From the NCBI GenBank assembly GCA_031552845.1, contig JAVBMC010000032.1, forward strand, positions 1 to 18,598: a DNA stretch of 18,598 bases, written 5' to 3'. The notes below the pieces were generated by a model that was not told the DNA's origin, searched no databases, and saw only the letters and a list, made by a program, of their open reading frames with translations. Every line of letters starts with the position of its first letter. The stretch's first letter is position 1. The DNA is from JAVBMC01 sp031552845 (GTDB lineage Bacteria > Verrucomicrobiota > Kiritimatiellia > RFP12 > DVOR01). Of this stretch, positions 7,110 to 15,076 are shown one piece after another. The position numbers were made by a program, and so were the translations under genes.

Positions 7110-9365
7110 ATGAAGATGAGCAGTATGATGATTGCGGCGTTGGCCTTGGTTTGGACGGCGGACGCACAAATTGTTTCACGTACGAATACGTGGATGGCTG
7201 CGCAGAGCGGTGCGTGGGATGAATTGAGTAATTGGAGCGACACGTCGTTCTATCCGAATGGCGCGGGGGATGTGGCGGTCTTGATGTCTGTGCCTGACGG
7301 GGTCTGTACCAACACCTTGCCGGTAGGTGGAGTGACGTTGGGTGAGCTGCAGTTCGGGAGGGCATTCAGGTTCCTTGCCGGGAATGAGTTCATCTTCGAC
7401 AACGGCAACGAGGTGGCAAAGTGGACGTATGTCTCTAACGCAACAGCGACGACTTGGCAGGATGTTTCCGCCCCCATACAGGTGTATGGAACGTTTGCAT
7501 TTGATACGGCTGCCGTCACGGGCAACAGTATCTTGAAATTCATCGGCGGCTTTCGTGGGGATGAAAATGCCGAAGTGCGCTTTCCGCCATTTGTTCATGC
7601 TTCAGCGTCGTATGAACTGCAGAAGAACACTCAATTCTTTGGCAATTTCGTTGTCGGTGATGATGAGTATGGGGGTTGTACTATTCAGTTGGTGAGCGAT
7701 GCAGGGGGCTTGGGGGGAAGCGGGAGGTATAGGATTATGCCGGGGTCGAAACTGGTCTTGAGCGTAGTGGCTACTGATGCGTTGACTGAGCAGTTTGACT
7801 TTGTAAATGGCATGGGACAGTCTTTTAGCGTCTATGGCAACTATCTGAAGAATTTGACAGTGCCGCAGCGGGTCGTGCCTGCCGGAGGCACGTTGCAGGT
7901 CAGCTTAGTGAATGCGACGGCGGCAGACTATGGAATTATTGATTCGGATGTTTATCCGATTGCTTTAACGAATACCTATGTTTCGATGTCCACGAGGAGC
8001 GGTAACACGCAGTGGCTTAAGGCGGGCACTTTGTCGATCGCAGGGCAGAATACTTTGAAAATAGATAATAAGTCAACCGTGGCGAGCGGGATTGAAGCGT
8101 ATTACTCCTTCAATGGCTTTTCGCGTGCGCCGGGAGCCACGTTGCTGATTCAGCAGGTGAATGCAGGGGCTCCGGTGGTAGGAAGCGGGCCTTCAACTCA
8201 AAACCGTACGATGATTGCCGGACTGCCGGCTATGACGAATAGCATTCTGCCGCCGTGGTGTGTTTATTGTCCGGGCGACTCTTCGACGGACAATAGTTAT
8301 TTTGCGACGTATTCGGATACTTACGGCATTAAACCGTATTATGATATGCCCTATACGAATGACTTCTCCGGCGGCGCGACGGGGGTTGTACATGTCAATG
8401 CCAACATGGTCAATGCTGCCGATGCAGAACTGGAATGCTATGCGCTGCGCCTGCGGGGTGCCATGCAGAATGGTCAAGTCACGATTGGCAGCGGGGGGCT
8501 TATCCTAGGGACTGCAGATAAAAAACATACGGCTACATTCTACTTCGGAGAGGATGGCGCGTCCGATGCGTATATCTATGCGACGGGACATACCGACCAA
8601 ATCAGAGATCACAAGTTTCTCAACAAAATCGTTTGCAACGATCTTCTTATCATGAGTTACGCATCTGGGCGGAACAGCGTTTGCCTGGGCGGAACAAATG
8701 AGATCAGCGGCAAAGTCTGGATACAAGGCGGCGGCATGCGAATCTTAACCGATACTGCTTTGACTGCAGCTAACGATATCTTTTTTGGGATGAACGCTAA
8801 GCTTCACCCGGAAATCTCCAAGGTATTGCATGTGGGCGGACTTAACGCACCGGGCAACGCTTCTATTGTTTCGGCTGCGAACAGCGGTTCCGGAACAGAA
8901 ACAGTGGTGCTCAACCCCAAAACGGGCGAGACCTACGATTACCGGGGCTTTTGGAGTGATACGGCATTTCGCACCCTAGCGATACAAGTCGCGGGTGCCG
9001 GCGTGCAGTTGTTTAATGGCGTCGGGCAGTATTCGGGTGGAACGATTGTTAAGACCGGCGGTACCTTTGGCGGTTCGGGGCGTTTGGAGGGCGCGTTGAC
9101 TGTGGAGGTGGGCGGTACGCTGCGCCTCTTCTCCGGCAAGCCGCTGCGCGTCGCAACGTTGGAGAGCACCGGGTCGGTGTTGGTAGATGTGGGCGATGCT
9201 GCCGACCCGCGTGGTGATGTGTTGGTCTGCACCGACAAGCCGCTGAGCATTCCGCGCTTGGAGTTGGTTGGTGCCGCCGCTGCAACACATCAAGTAACTT
9301 ATGATCCACAAACCGGTGTGGCGAGTATTGAGTTGAAGAGTGGGACGCAGCTGTTATTGTTCTAG
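7110..9365 (+). CDS. Secreted autotransporter-associated beta-strand protein C
   Basis: A 751-residue exported protein. The signal peptide is MKMSSMMIAALALVWTADA, with cleavage likely before QIVS. ATG 7110 has GGAGG seven bases upstream, so the longer open frame from 7080 is not used. The mature start carries the tryptophan motif 'NTWMAAQSGAWDELSNW' seen in proteins A and B, and 'NTQFFGNFVVG' (~171) parallels their NT[FL]xGD motif. Residues ~632-670 ('YSGGTIVKTGGTFGGSGRLEGALTVEVGGTLR') match the autotransporter-associated beta-strand repeat pattern, typical of beta-helical passenger proteins. No C-terminal beta-barrel is present; the end is GTQLLLF, similar in spacing to TILQLR. Its codon and base use is more balanced than in A and B. 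It lies 29 bases upstream of gene D with no terminator between, so co-transcription is likely. Predicted surface or extracellular beta-solenoid; substrate unknown. Confidence 0.86.
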   Translation: MKMSSMMIAALALVWTADAQIVSRTNTWMAAQSGAWDELSNWSDTSFYPNGAGDVAVLMSVPDGVCTNTLPVGGVTLGELQFGRAFRFLAGNEFIFDNGNEVAKWTYVSNATATTWQDVSAPIQVYGTFAFDTAAVTGNSILKFIGGFRGDENAEVRFPPFVHASASYELQKNTQFFGNFVVGDDEYGGCTIQLVSDAGGLGGSGRYRIMPGSKLVLSVVATDALTEQFDFVNGMGQSFSVYGNYLKNLTVPQRVVPAGGTLQVSLVNATAADYGIIDSDVYPIALTNTYVSMSTRSGNTQWLKAGTLSIAGQNTLKIDNKSTVASGIEAYYSFNGFSRAPGATLLIQQVNAGAPVVGSGPSTQNRTMIAGLPAMTNSILPPWCVYCPGDSSTDNSYFATYSDTYGIKPYYDMPYTNDFSGGATGVVHVNANMVNAADAELECYALRLRGAMQNGQVTIGSGGLILGTADKKHTATFYFGEDGASDAYIYATGHTDQIRDHKFLNKIVCNDLLIMSYASGRNSVCLGGTNEISGKVWIQGGGMRILTDTALTAANDIFFGMNAKLHPEISKVLHVGGLNAPGNASIVSAANSGSGTETVVLNPKTGETYDYRGFWSDTAFRTLAIQVAGAGVQLFNGVGQYSGGTIVKTGGTFGGSGRLEGALTVEVGGTLRLFSGKPLRVATLESTGSVLVDVGDAADPRGDVLVCTDKPLSIPRLELVGAAAATHQVTYDPQTGVASIELKSGTQLLLF

Positions 9366-9394
9366 TAGATTCTTTAGTATAGAAAGTAAACGAT

Positions 9395-12300
9395 ATGATT
9401 GTAAGTTTGATGCGTTGGAAGCGGGTTGTCTGTTTGGCATGCGTATGTGTCACGGGCGGGGTTCATGCGGCGGCCTTTGCTCCTGAAGCTCCGGGAGTGG
9501 CGCGGATTTCTCTCGCGGGCGAGTGGAAGTTCCAGCAGGATAAGACTGTCAAGACGGGGCGTGCCGCCGCCAATGGTTGGGAGAAGCCTGATTTTGACGA
9601 TGCTGCTTGGAAGACGCTGCGCGCTCCTGGTGCATGGGAAGTTCAAGGGTATCCCGGTTACAACGGGATCGGCTGGTACCGTCAGCGCGTGTTTATTCCT
9701 TCGGAATGGAAGGGATCGCCGCTTTGGCTGCGTCTGGGTATGCCGGATGATGGCGGGGAGACCTACTTTAATGGTAAAAGTTTGGGGCTTACCGCCAAGT
9801 TCGGTACGATTATCACACACCGCCTGCCGCCTGAGCTGGTGAAGTGGGATGCCGAGAATGTGATTGCCGTGCGGATTTGGGATTGGTATCAAAACGGCGG
9901 TTTGGCCGGCGTGCCCGACGATTTCGAACTTTTGCGCGTGCAGCCGTTTGTTCCCTCGCGTGACGTCAGGCAATTTACGCCTGTAGCGTTGGATGTGGCC
10001 GATGAGAAGCTTTGGCTGCCCGGATGGCGTGATGAGGGGACTTCCGACACACGCCCGAAGCTACGCGTTGTTCCTGCCGCTTATCAGGGGGCTCCGGCAT
10101 TGGAGTTTGATGTTTGGTATCCGAACTCAATGGAGTTCATGGATTGCCAGTTGAAGCGCGAGCAGAATGGCGCCGTCTGGAAAGCTAATCAGGCTGAGTA
10201 TATCGCCTTTAAGGTTAAAAGTACAACCGCAGGTGAAATGCGCATCCGCCTGAGTAAATCACCTGTGAAATGGCGCAACGGCGTAACGCCGTATGGCACC
10301 CGCTTCTATGTCAAGGCGGGCGATTGGGAACAGGTGATGATTCCGCTGAATGCATTTGTTACCGACAAGGGCGAGGCACTTTCGGATCTCTCCGCTATGA
10401 ACATCCTTAGCTTGGGCTACGGTAATCATGAGTTGCAAGCCCCCGGCAAAGTGATGTTCGCCGATGTGAAGGTTGGCTCTTTCAACAGTGCGCCTGCGGC
10501 TCGGCCAATTGCGCTCTCCGGGCTGTGGCGTTTTGCGCTGGATAATATGCGTCCTGACGGCACCAAGAGCGACTTGAAGGAGAACCTGACCGACAAGCAG
10601 GGATACGGCGAACAGCTGGGGTGGCATAAGCCCGGCTTTGATGACTCCAAGTGGGATGCTATCCGCGTGGGCGCCACCTGGGAGAGTCAGGGTTATAATT
10701 ATGACGGCCCTGCGTGGTACCGCCAGCAGGTGATGATTCCGCAAGCGTGGAAAGGGCGCCCACTGGTGTTACGTGTGGGCAGGCCTGACGATCGAGGCGA
10801 GCTGTTTTGGAACGGACAGCTGGTGCAGAAGATTGAGAAGTTCGGTCCTGAGTTCGAAGTGACACTGCAGCCCGATTCAATCCGTTACGGGCAGATGAAC
10901 ACTCTCGCTGTGCGTGTGCATGATTGGTACGTGGCAGGTGGTTTGGCAGGGGCGGCTTTCTCAATCGGTCCAGAAACCGCGAGCGTTGAGTTCGTTCCAG
11001 CCAAGATGGGGGCTTTGCCCAATGAACAGGTGCAGGTGCGCATTCAGCTGATGAAGGAACTCGCGAGCGAACCCGGATTAAAGGTCTCCTATCGCATTAC
11101 AGATTGTTTCTTCCATTCCATTGCCGATGGTTTGCTACCGTTGCAAGCAGCTGCGAATGGTGATTGGCAGGGGACAATCTCCCTCACGCCTGAACAAAGC
11201 CGCAAACTCTACTATGGTGAATGGATTGATGTTCGCGGGGTGGTTGTGCGGGCAGATGGTTCACCGCTGATGAGCTTTGCACAACTCGACCTGCGTTTGG
11301 ACTATACGGCACGCGATGCGTATCTGCTGCCGCCGTTACCGGAGAAAGTTGAGCCAACGCCGCTGGGTGATTTGAAATTGGTCGACGTCATTACGGCAAC
11401 CGACCGCGAGCATCCTTACAAGGAGGGTGGGGTGCGGGCATTTTGGGGCGGGCGTCGGGCGTATTCCCCTTGGTTGGATGGCGTGCGGCTGCAAACGTTC
11501 AAGGATCGGCAGTACCGCGAGGCGACGCACAATCAGCATTTCGGCTACCGCATTGGCCGCGGTAAACTCAAGCCGGGTAGCGTCTATTTGCTGCGCATTC
11601 TTTACCCGGAGGACAAAAGACGTTACTTCGCCATGGATGTGAAAGCCGGGCGCAACTATCAGGGCATTGGATTCCGTAATGGCGTGAGCGCAGATAATCC
11701 AATCACGCCGTATCCGCTAACCGGCAATTATGAGTGGTGCGATGTGATTGTGCCCTTGGATGATTTAACGTACGGTTATCAAGGGCGCCGGACAGTTTCG
11801 GCGGAGAACGGATTTTGGGTGTTCTTCCATGACATCGGGCGGGTGTATTCCCCGCAGTATGATGCCGGGCCGGCAATCGCGGAGATGCGTTTGTATGAGA
11901 TCACCAATCCGCAAGCATCTTATGTGAACATCCGTTATCCCGAGCAGGCGCCGCGTCGTGTCTTGATGATGGATTGGGAGCGTCAGCCCGAAGCGAATCC
12001 GGCAGATATGGCGCAGTATGCACGTTTGATGGGACTCACGGCAGTTTCGCCGGTGATGCTCAAGTGGGGCAATACGGCGTTCTATCATAACACGCAAGAG
12101 TATAAGCCTGCGCCGGAGTGGTATGGCTTGCGCGTCAGTAAGGGGGATGACCACGACTATGACGTCTACCGCCGTTTTCTGGAGGCGGGTAAGAAGTATG
12201 GCGTCTCGATTATTCCACGCGTAGAATACGGCGGGAGCGCCAACCTGCCGAAAGAAGCGCGGGTAATCGGCCCCAATGGCAAACAAGACCCGTGCGGCCG

Positions 12301-13465
12301 TTTTACGCAGTGGGGCGCCAACTTGCTGCATCCTGCCACATGGCAGGAAGTCGAAACGATGATTAAAGACTTGGTGGGAACGCAGATTAAAGAGTTTCCG
12401 AACATCGGCGGTATTCTCTGGCGGATGCGTAGTGACCGGGTCAAGTGTTCCTATGGCGCGCAAGATGTGGAAATGTTCTGCAAAGAAACCGGACGCGAAA
12501 TGCCGAAGGGCGATGCCGCCGCAGTTGCGAAGTGGGCCTCATCCACTGTCGAGAAGGACTATCATACGTGGTGGCATGGCAAGCGGGCGGCTTTTCATAA
12601 GCGGATGGTTGATCTGCTGCGCAGTTATCGGCCTGATTTGCGGCTCTACTATTATAACTGGGATCCCGATGGCTGGAGCTTGGCCGATGGCGCAGGCAAC
12701 AACACCAAGGAGGATTGGAGTGACCAGTATAACGTCGATCGTGCCCGTTTGTATTATGACCGCAAGATTGCCGCACAAAAGAAACTGACCGACACCGATT
12801 ATTTGCAGCGCTTTACGGAGGGACGCGCACCGCATACCAATGACCAGCACAAACGCTTCCGCCCGGAGTTCTATAAGGACATGAAGGGGATGGCGTTTTT
12901 TGCGCCCGTGCATTGGCATTATCTTTCGGACAATGAGCCGTATATCAACTACTTCCGGACCGGTGATGGTTTGGCAATCTGCAATCAATACTATTACGAA
13001 GAGAAGGGGCGCACGAACGTCCAAGGCGACAATTACGAGACCAGTGAGATGGATCCCGGCGGCCCTGACTTTGCGATGGCGGAGGAGGTGTTGAGCTTCT
13101 TCCACGGCGATCCAAACGTCATCACTTGGACGCCTTATACGATTGGCCGTTGTTTTGCCACTGAGCATCGCCGCTTTGCGCAGGCATTCCTTGCTTTGCC
13201 GGACGTGCCGGGAACCGTGGTGCCGCAGGCTTCCGCCGATTTGAAGGTGCGCACCTATCAGACGCCCAAAGCGTTGTACGTCAGCGTTGCGCATAAAGGG
13301 TGGAAGGCTGCCAAGTTCAACATCGTGCTGCCGGGAGTAACGGGCAAGCAGGTGACGGACTTAGTAACGGGTGAAACAATCCCTGCACGCCAGACCGAAA
13401 AAGGCTTGGAGTTTGATGTCACACCGCGTGCAATGGAGCTGCTGGCATTTCGTATTGACAGGTAA
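9395..13465 (+). CDS. Large secreted multidomain glycoside-hydrolase-like protein D
   Basis: A 1356-residue exported protein with an N-terminal signal peptide (core VVCLACVCVTGGVHA; ATG 9410 is an alternative start). Residues ~36-180 form a GH2-type sugar-binding beta-sandwich ('LAGEWKF', 'GWYRQRVFIPSEWKG', 'TYFNGKSLG'). A second copy lies at ~372-530 ('LSGLWRF', 'AWYRQQVMIPQAWKG', 'LFWNGQLV'). Between them (~200-365) and after them (~655-845) lie further jelly-roll, CBM-like regions. From ~850 a probable TIM barrel begins ('RRVLMMDWER') and runs to ~1290, with 'GVSIIPRVEYGG', 'GGILWRMRSD' (~1005), 'LYYYNWDPDGW' (~1085) and 'ITWTPYTIG' (~1243). A small beta-domain ends the protein. I cannot assign a CAZy family or name the catalytic acids. 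The GH2 domains are known to accompany beta-galactosidase, beta-mannosidase and glucuronidase barrels, but the barrel does not show recognisable GH2 motifs. Probably acts on a complex polysaccharide outside the cytoplasm. Confidence 0.85.
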   Translation: MIVSLMRWKRVVCLACVCVTGGVHAAAFAPEAPGVARISLAGEWKFQQDKTVKTGRAAANGWEKPDFDDAAWKTLRAPGAWEVQGYPGYNGIGWYRQRVFIPSEWKGSPLWLRLGMPDDGGETYFNGKSLGLTAKFGTIITHRLPPELVKWDAENVIAVRIWDWYQNGGLAGVPDDFELLRVQPFVPSRDVRQFTPVALDVADEKLWLPGWRDEGTSDTRPKLRVVPAAYQGAPALEFDVWYPNSMEFMDCQLKREQNGAVWKANQAEYIAFKVKSTTAGEMRIRLSKSPVKWRNGVTPYGTRFYVKAGDWEQVMIPLNAFVTDKGEALSDLSAMNILSLGYGNHELQAPGKVMFADVKVGSFNSAPAARPIALSGLWRFALDNMRPDGTKSDLKENLTDKQGYGEQLGWHKPGFDDSKWDAIRVGATWESQGYNYDGPAWYRQQVMIPQAWKGRPLVLRVGRPDDRGELFWNGQLVQKIEKFGPEFEVTLQPDSIRYGQMNTLAVRVHDWYVAGGLAGAAFSIGPETASVEFVPAKMGALPNEQVQVRIQLMKELASEPGLKVSYRITDCFFHSIADGLLPLQAAANGDWQGTISLTPEQSRKLYYGEWIDVRGVVVRADGSPLMSFAQLDLRLDYTARDAYLLPPLPEKVEPTPLGDLKLVDVITATDREHPYKEGGVRAFWGGRRAYSPWLDGVRLQTFKDRQYREATHNQHFGYRIGRGKLKPGSVYLLRILYPEDKRRYFAMDVKAGRNYQGIGFRNGVSADNPITPYPLTGNYEWCDVIVPLDDLTYGYQGRRTVSAENGFWVFFHDIGRVYSPQYDAGPAIAEMRLYEITNPQASYVNIRYPEQAPRRVLMMDWERQPEANPADMAQYARLMGLTAVSPVMLKWGNTAFYHNTQEYKPAPEWYGLRVSKGDDHDYDVYRRFLEAGKKYGVSIIPRVEYGGSANLPKEARVIGPNGKQDPCGRFTQWGANLLHPATWQEVETMIKDLVGTQIKEFPNIGGILWRMRSDRVKCSYGAQDVEMFCKETGREMPKGDAAAVAKWASSTVEKDYHTWWHGKRAAFHKRMVDLLRSYRPDLRLYYYNWDPDGWSLADGAGNNTKEDWSDQYNVDRARLYYDRKIAAQKKLTDTDYLQRFTEGRAPHTNDQHKRFRPEFYKDMKGMAFFAPVHWHYLSDNEPYINYFRTGDGLAICNQYYYEEKGRTNVQGDNYETSEMDPGGPDFAMAEEVLSFFHGDPNVITWTPYTIGRCFATEHRRFAQAFLALPDVPGTVVPQASADLKVRTYQTPKALYVSVAHKGWKAAKFNIVLPGVTGKQVTDLVTGETIPARQTEKGLEFDVTPRAMELLAFRIDR

Positions 13466-13534
13466 TTGACGCAAAGAGAGCCTCTAACAATTCATTCTCA
13501 GCGATAAGCTCACACTGAGACACTGAGATGCGTA

Positions 13535-13643
13535 AGGGGGCGCGATCACGTTCGTAATCATGCGCGATCACGCCCGTGATCGCCGGTGGTTACGCCTGTA
13601 ATCACGCACGGTTATACGTGTAATCACGGGTGATTGGATGGGG
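13535..13643. repeat. ATCACG-rich dispersed repeat, copy 2
   Basis: Diverged copy of the block at 6701-6810, in the same orientation, with units such as GATCACGTTCG, ATCATGCGCG and TAATCACGCACGG. The palindromic arms CGATCACG (13565-13572) and CGTGATCG (13575-13582) are identical to copy 1, while the centre is CC instead of GG. It lies 69 bases after the stop of gene D. Together the copies bracket the gene C-D unit. Confidence 0.85.
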
Positions 13644-13670
13644 CGGGGCTTGCGGGTAAAAATAAAAAGA

Positions 13671-13702
13671 GCGACGAAGTCGTGAAAATCGACAAAGTCG
13701 CG
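13671..13702. repeat. Pair of CGAC-NNN-GTCG hairpins
   Basis: CGACGAAGTCG (13672-13682) and CGACAAAGTCG (13690-13700) are near-identical small dyads 18 bases apart. The outer bases GCGAC (13671-13675) and GTCGC (13697-13701) can also pair across the whole segment. It lies between the convergent ends of gene D and serS; a role at either 3' end is possible but unproven. Confidence 0.6.
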
Positions 13703-13718
13703 TTAAGAGAATATTGCA

Positions 13719-13739
13719 GGCGGCTTTGTCAAAGCCGCC
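13719..13739 (-). terminator. Perfect 10-bp hairpin after serS (possible terminator)
   Basis: GGCGGCTTTG (13719-13728) and CAAAGCCGCC (13730-13739) are exact complements around a single T. It lies 37 bases after the serS stop on the minus strand. No T-tract follows on either strand, so it may be an mRNA 3' stabiliser or an intergenic repeat rather than an intrinsic terminator. Confidence 0.45.
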
Positions 13740-13775
13740 GTACTATATTTAGGACGAACTGACGCGTCGCCGGGC

Positions 13776-15047
13776 TTAGGGTTCGATGCGGTCGAGGCCG
13801 CCCATGTAGGGGCGGATGACTTCGGGGATCATAACGGTGCCGTCGGCTTGTTGGTATTGTTCGAGGATGGCGATTATGAGGCGCGGGAGCGCAACGCCGG
13901 AGCCGTTGAGTGTATGAATGAGGCGGGGTTTGCCGTCGGGGCCGCGGTAGCGAATGTTGGCGCGGCGGGCTTGGAAGTCTTCGAAGTTGGAGCAGGAGGA
14001 GACTTCGAGCCAGGCTTGCTGACCGGGAGCCCAGAGTTCGATGTCGTAGCATTTGGCGGCGGAGAAGCTGATGTCGCCGGCGCAGAGTTCGAGGATGCGG
14101 TAGTGGAGGCCGAGGTTTTGGAGGATGGTTTCGGCGTTCTTGAGGAGCTTTTCGAGTTCGTCGTAGGAGGTTTCGGGTTCGACGAATTTGACGAGTTCGA
14201 CCTTATCGAATTGGTGGACGCGGAGGATGCCGCGGGTGTCTTTGCCTGCGGAGCCGGCTTCGCGGCGGAAGCAGGGGGTGTAGGCGGTGAGGTAGATGGG
14301 GAGGGGGGCGTCGATGATTTCGTCGCGGTAGTAGTTAGTGACGGGGACTTCGGCGGTGGGGATGAGCCAGAGGTCGTCGACTTCGCAGTGGTACATGTCT
14401 TCGGCCATTTTGGGGAGCTGGCCGGTGCCGCGCATGGTGTCGGTGTTGACGACGTAGGGGGGGAGGAGCTCGGTGTAGCCGTGTTTGGTGGTATGGGTGT
14501 CGAGCATGTATTGGATGAGGGCGCGTTGGAGTTTGGCGCCGCGGCCGGTGAGGATGGGGAAGCCGGTGCCGGTGATCTTGGTGCCGCGGGGGAGGTCGAG
14601 GAGGCGGAGTTTGTCGGCGAGGGCGATGTGGTCGAGGGGTTCAAAGTTGAATGCGGGGGGCGTGCCGTGTTTGCGGACTTCCCGGTTGTCGGCGGCGTCT
14701 TTGCCGTCGGGGATGGTGGGGCAGGGGGTGTTGGGGATGGCGAGCATGTGGTCTTGGAGGGCGAGCTCGATTTGGGCGAGGCGTTGGTCGATGGCGGTGA
14801 TTTGGTCGCCGATGTCGCGCATGGAGGCCTGGATGGCGGTGGTGTCTTGGCCTTGGCGTTTGGCGTTGCCGATTTCTTTGGAGGCGGCGTTGCGCTGTTG
14901 TTTGAGGTCGTCGGCGTTGCCGATGAGGGCGCGGCGTTCTTGGTCGGCAGCGAGGATTTGGTCAATGGCGGCGGTGTCGATGTTGCGGCGGGCGAGGGCG
15001 GCGCGGACTTGGTCAGGGGTTTCGCGGATGCGTTTGATGTCTAACAT
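13776..15047 (-). CDS. serS: Seryl-tRNA synthetase
   Basis: Class II aminoacyl-tRNA synthetase that charges tRNA-Ser with serine in the cytoplasm. The 423 residues match the usual bacterial length. The N-terminal arm (~25-110) is a heptad-rich coiled coil that holds tRNA. Class II signatures are clear: motif 1 around 'GAKLQRALIQYML', motif 2 'FRREAGSAGKDTRGILRVHQFDKVEL' (split here for length: FRREAGSAGKDTRG then ILRVHQFDKVEL) and motif 3 'NGSGVALPRLIIAILEQYQ'. Motif 3 is slightly unusual, having ALPR where AVGR or similar is common. ATG 15047 (MLDIKRIRE) is the canonical SerS start; the open frame extends 144 codons further upstream but runs over the ubiA-like gene and is proline/arginine-rich noise. 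The start follows the UbiA-type gene by 29 bases with only a weak ribosome site. It is the last gene of the five-gene minus-strand operon. Confidence 0.97.
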   Translation of the reverse strand: MLDIKRIRETPDQVRAALARRNIDTAAIDQILAADQERRALIGNADDLKQQRNAASKEIGNAKRQGQDTTAIQASMRDIGDQITAIDQRLAQIELALQDHMLAIPNTPCPTIPDGKDAADNREVRKHGTPPAFNFEPLDHIALADKLRLLDLPRGTKITGTGFPILTGRGAKLQRALIQYMLDTHTTKHGYTELLPPYVVNTDTMRGTGQLPKMAEDMYHCEVDDLWLIPTAEVPVTNYYRDEIIDAPLPIYLTAYTPCFRREAGSAGKDTRGILRVHQFDKVELVKFVEPETSYDELEKLLKNAETILQNLGLHYRILELCAGDISFSAAKCYDIELWAPGQQAWLEVSSCSNFEDFQARRANIRYRGPDGKPRLIHTLNGSGVALPRLIIAILEQYQQADGTVMIPEVIRPYMGGLDRIEP

Positions 15048-15076
15048 GATGTTACCGTTGTGTAGGGGGTTAAGGT

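Noticed and set aside
6691..7365. Minus-strand frame of 224 codons across the B-C intergenic region
   Set aside because: It overlaps the repeat block, the gene C promoter and the gene C start; the product is Pro/Thr/Ser-rich noise without a ribosome site.
9300..9365. Autotransporter beta-barrel or PEP-CTERM anchor at the end of protein C
   Set aside because: There is no ~250-residue barrel, no PEP motif and no terminal hydrophobic helix with basic tail; the protein ends directly after a strand-like GTQLLLF.
9365..9395. Terminator or separate promoter between gene C and gene D
   Set aside because: The 29-base gap has no stable hairpin and no room for a promoter.
13848..15044. 398-codon open frame on the + strand
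   Set aside because: It is antisense to serS, rich in Gly/Val/Glu repeats typical of a skewed-composition shadow, has no ribosome site and no family resemblance. The serS frame is unmistakable.
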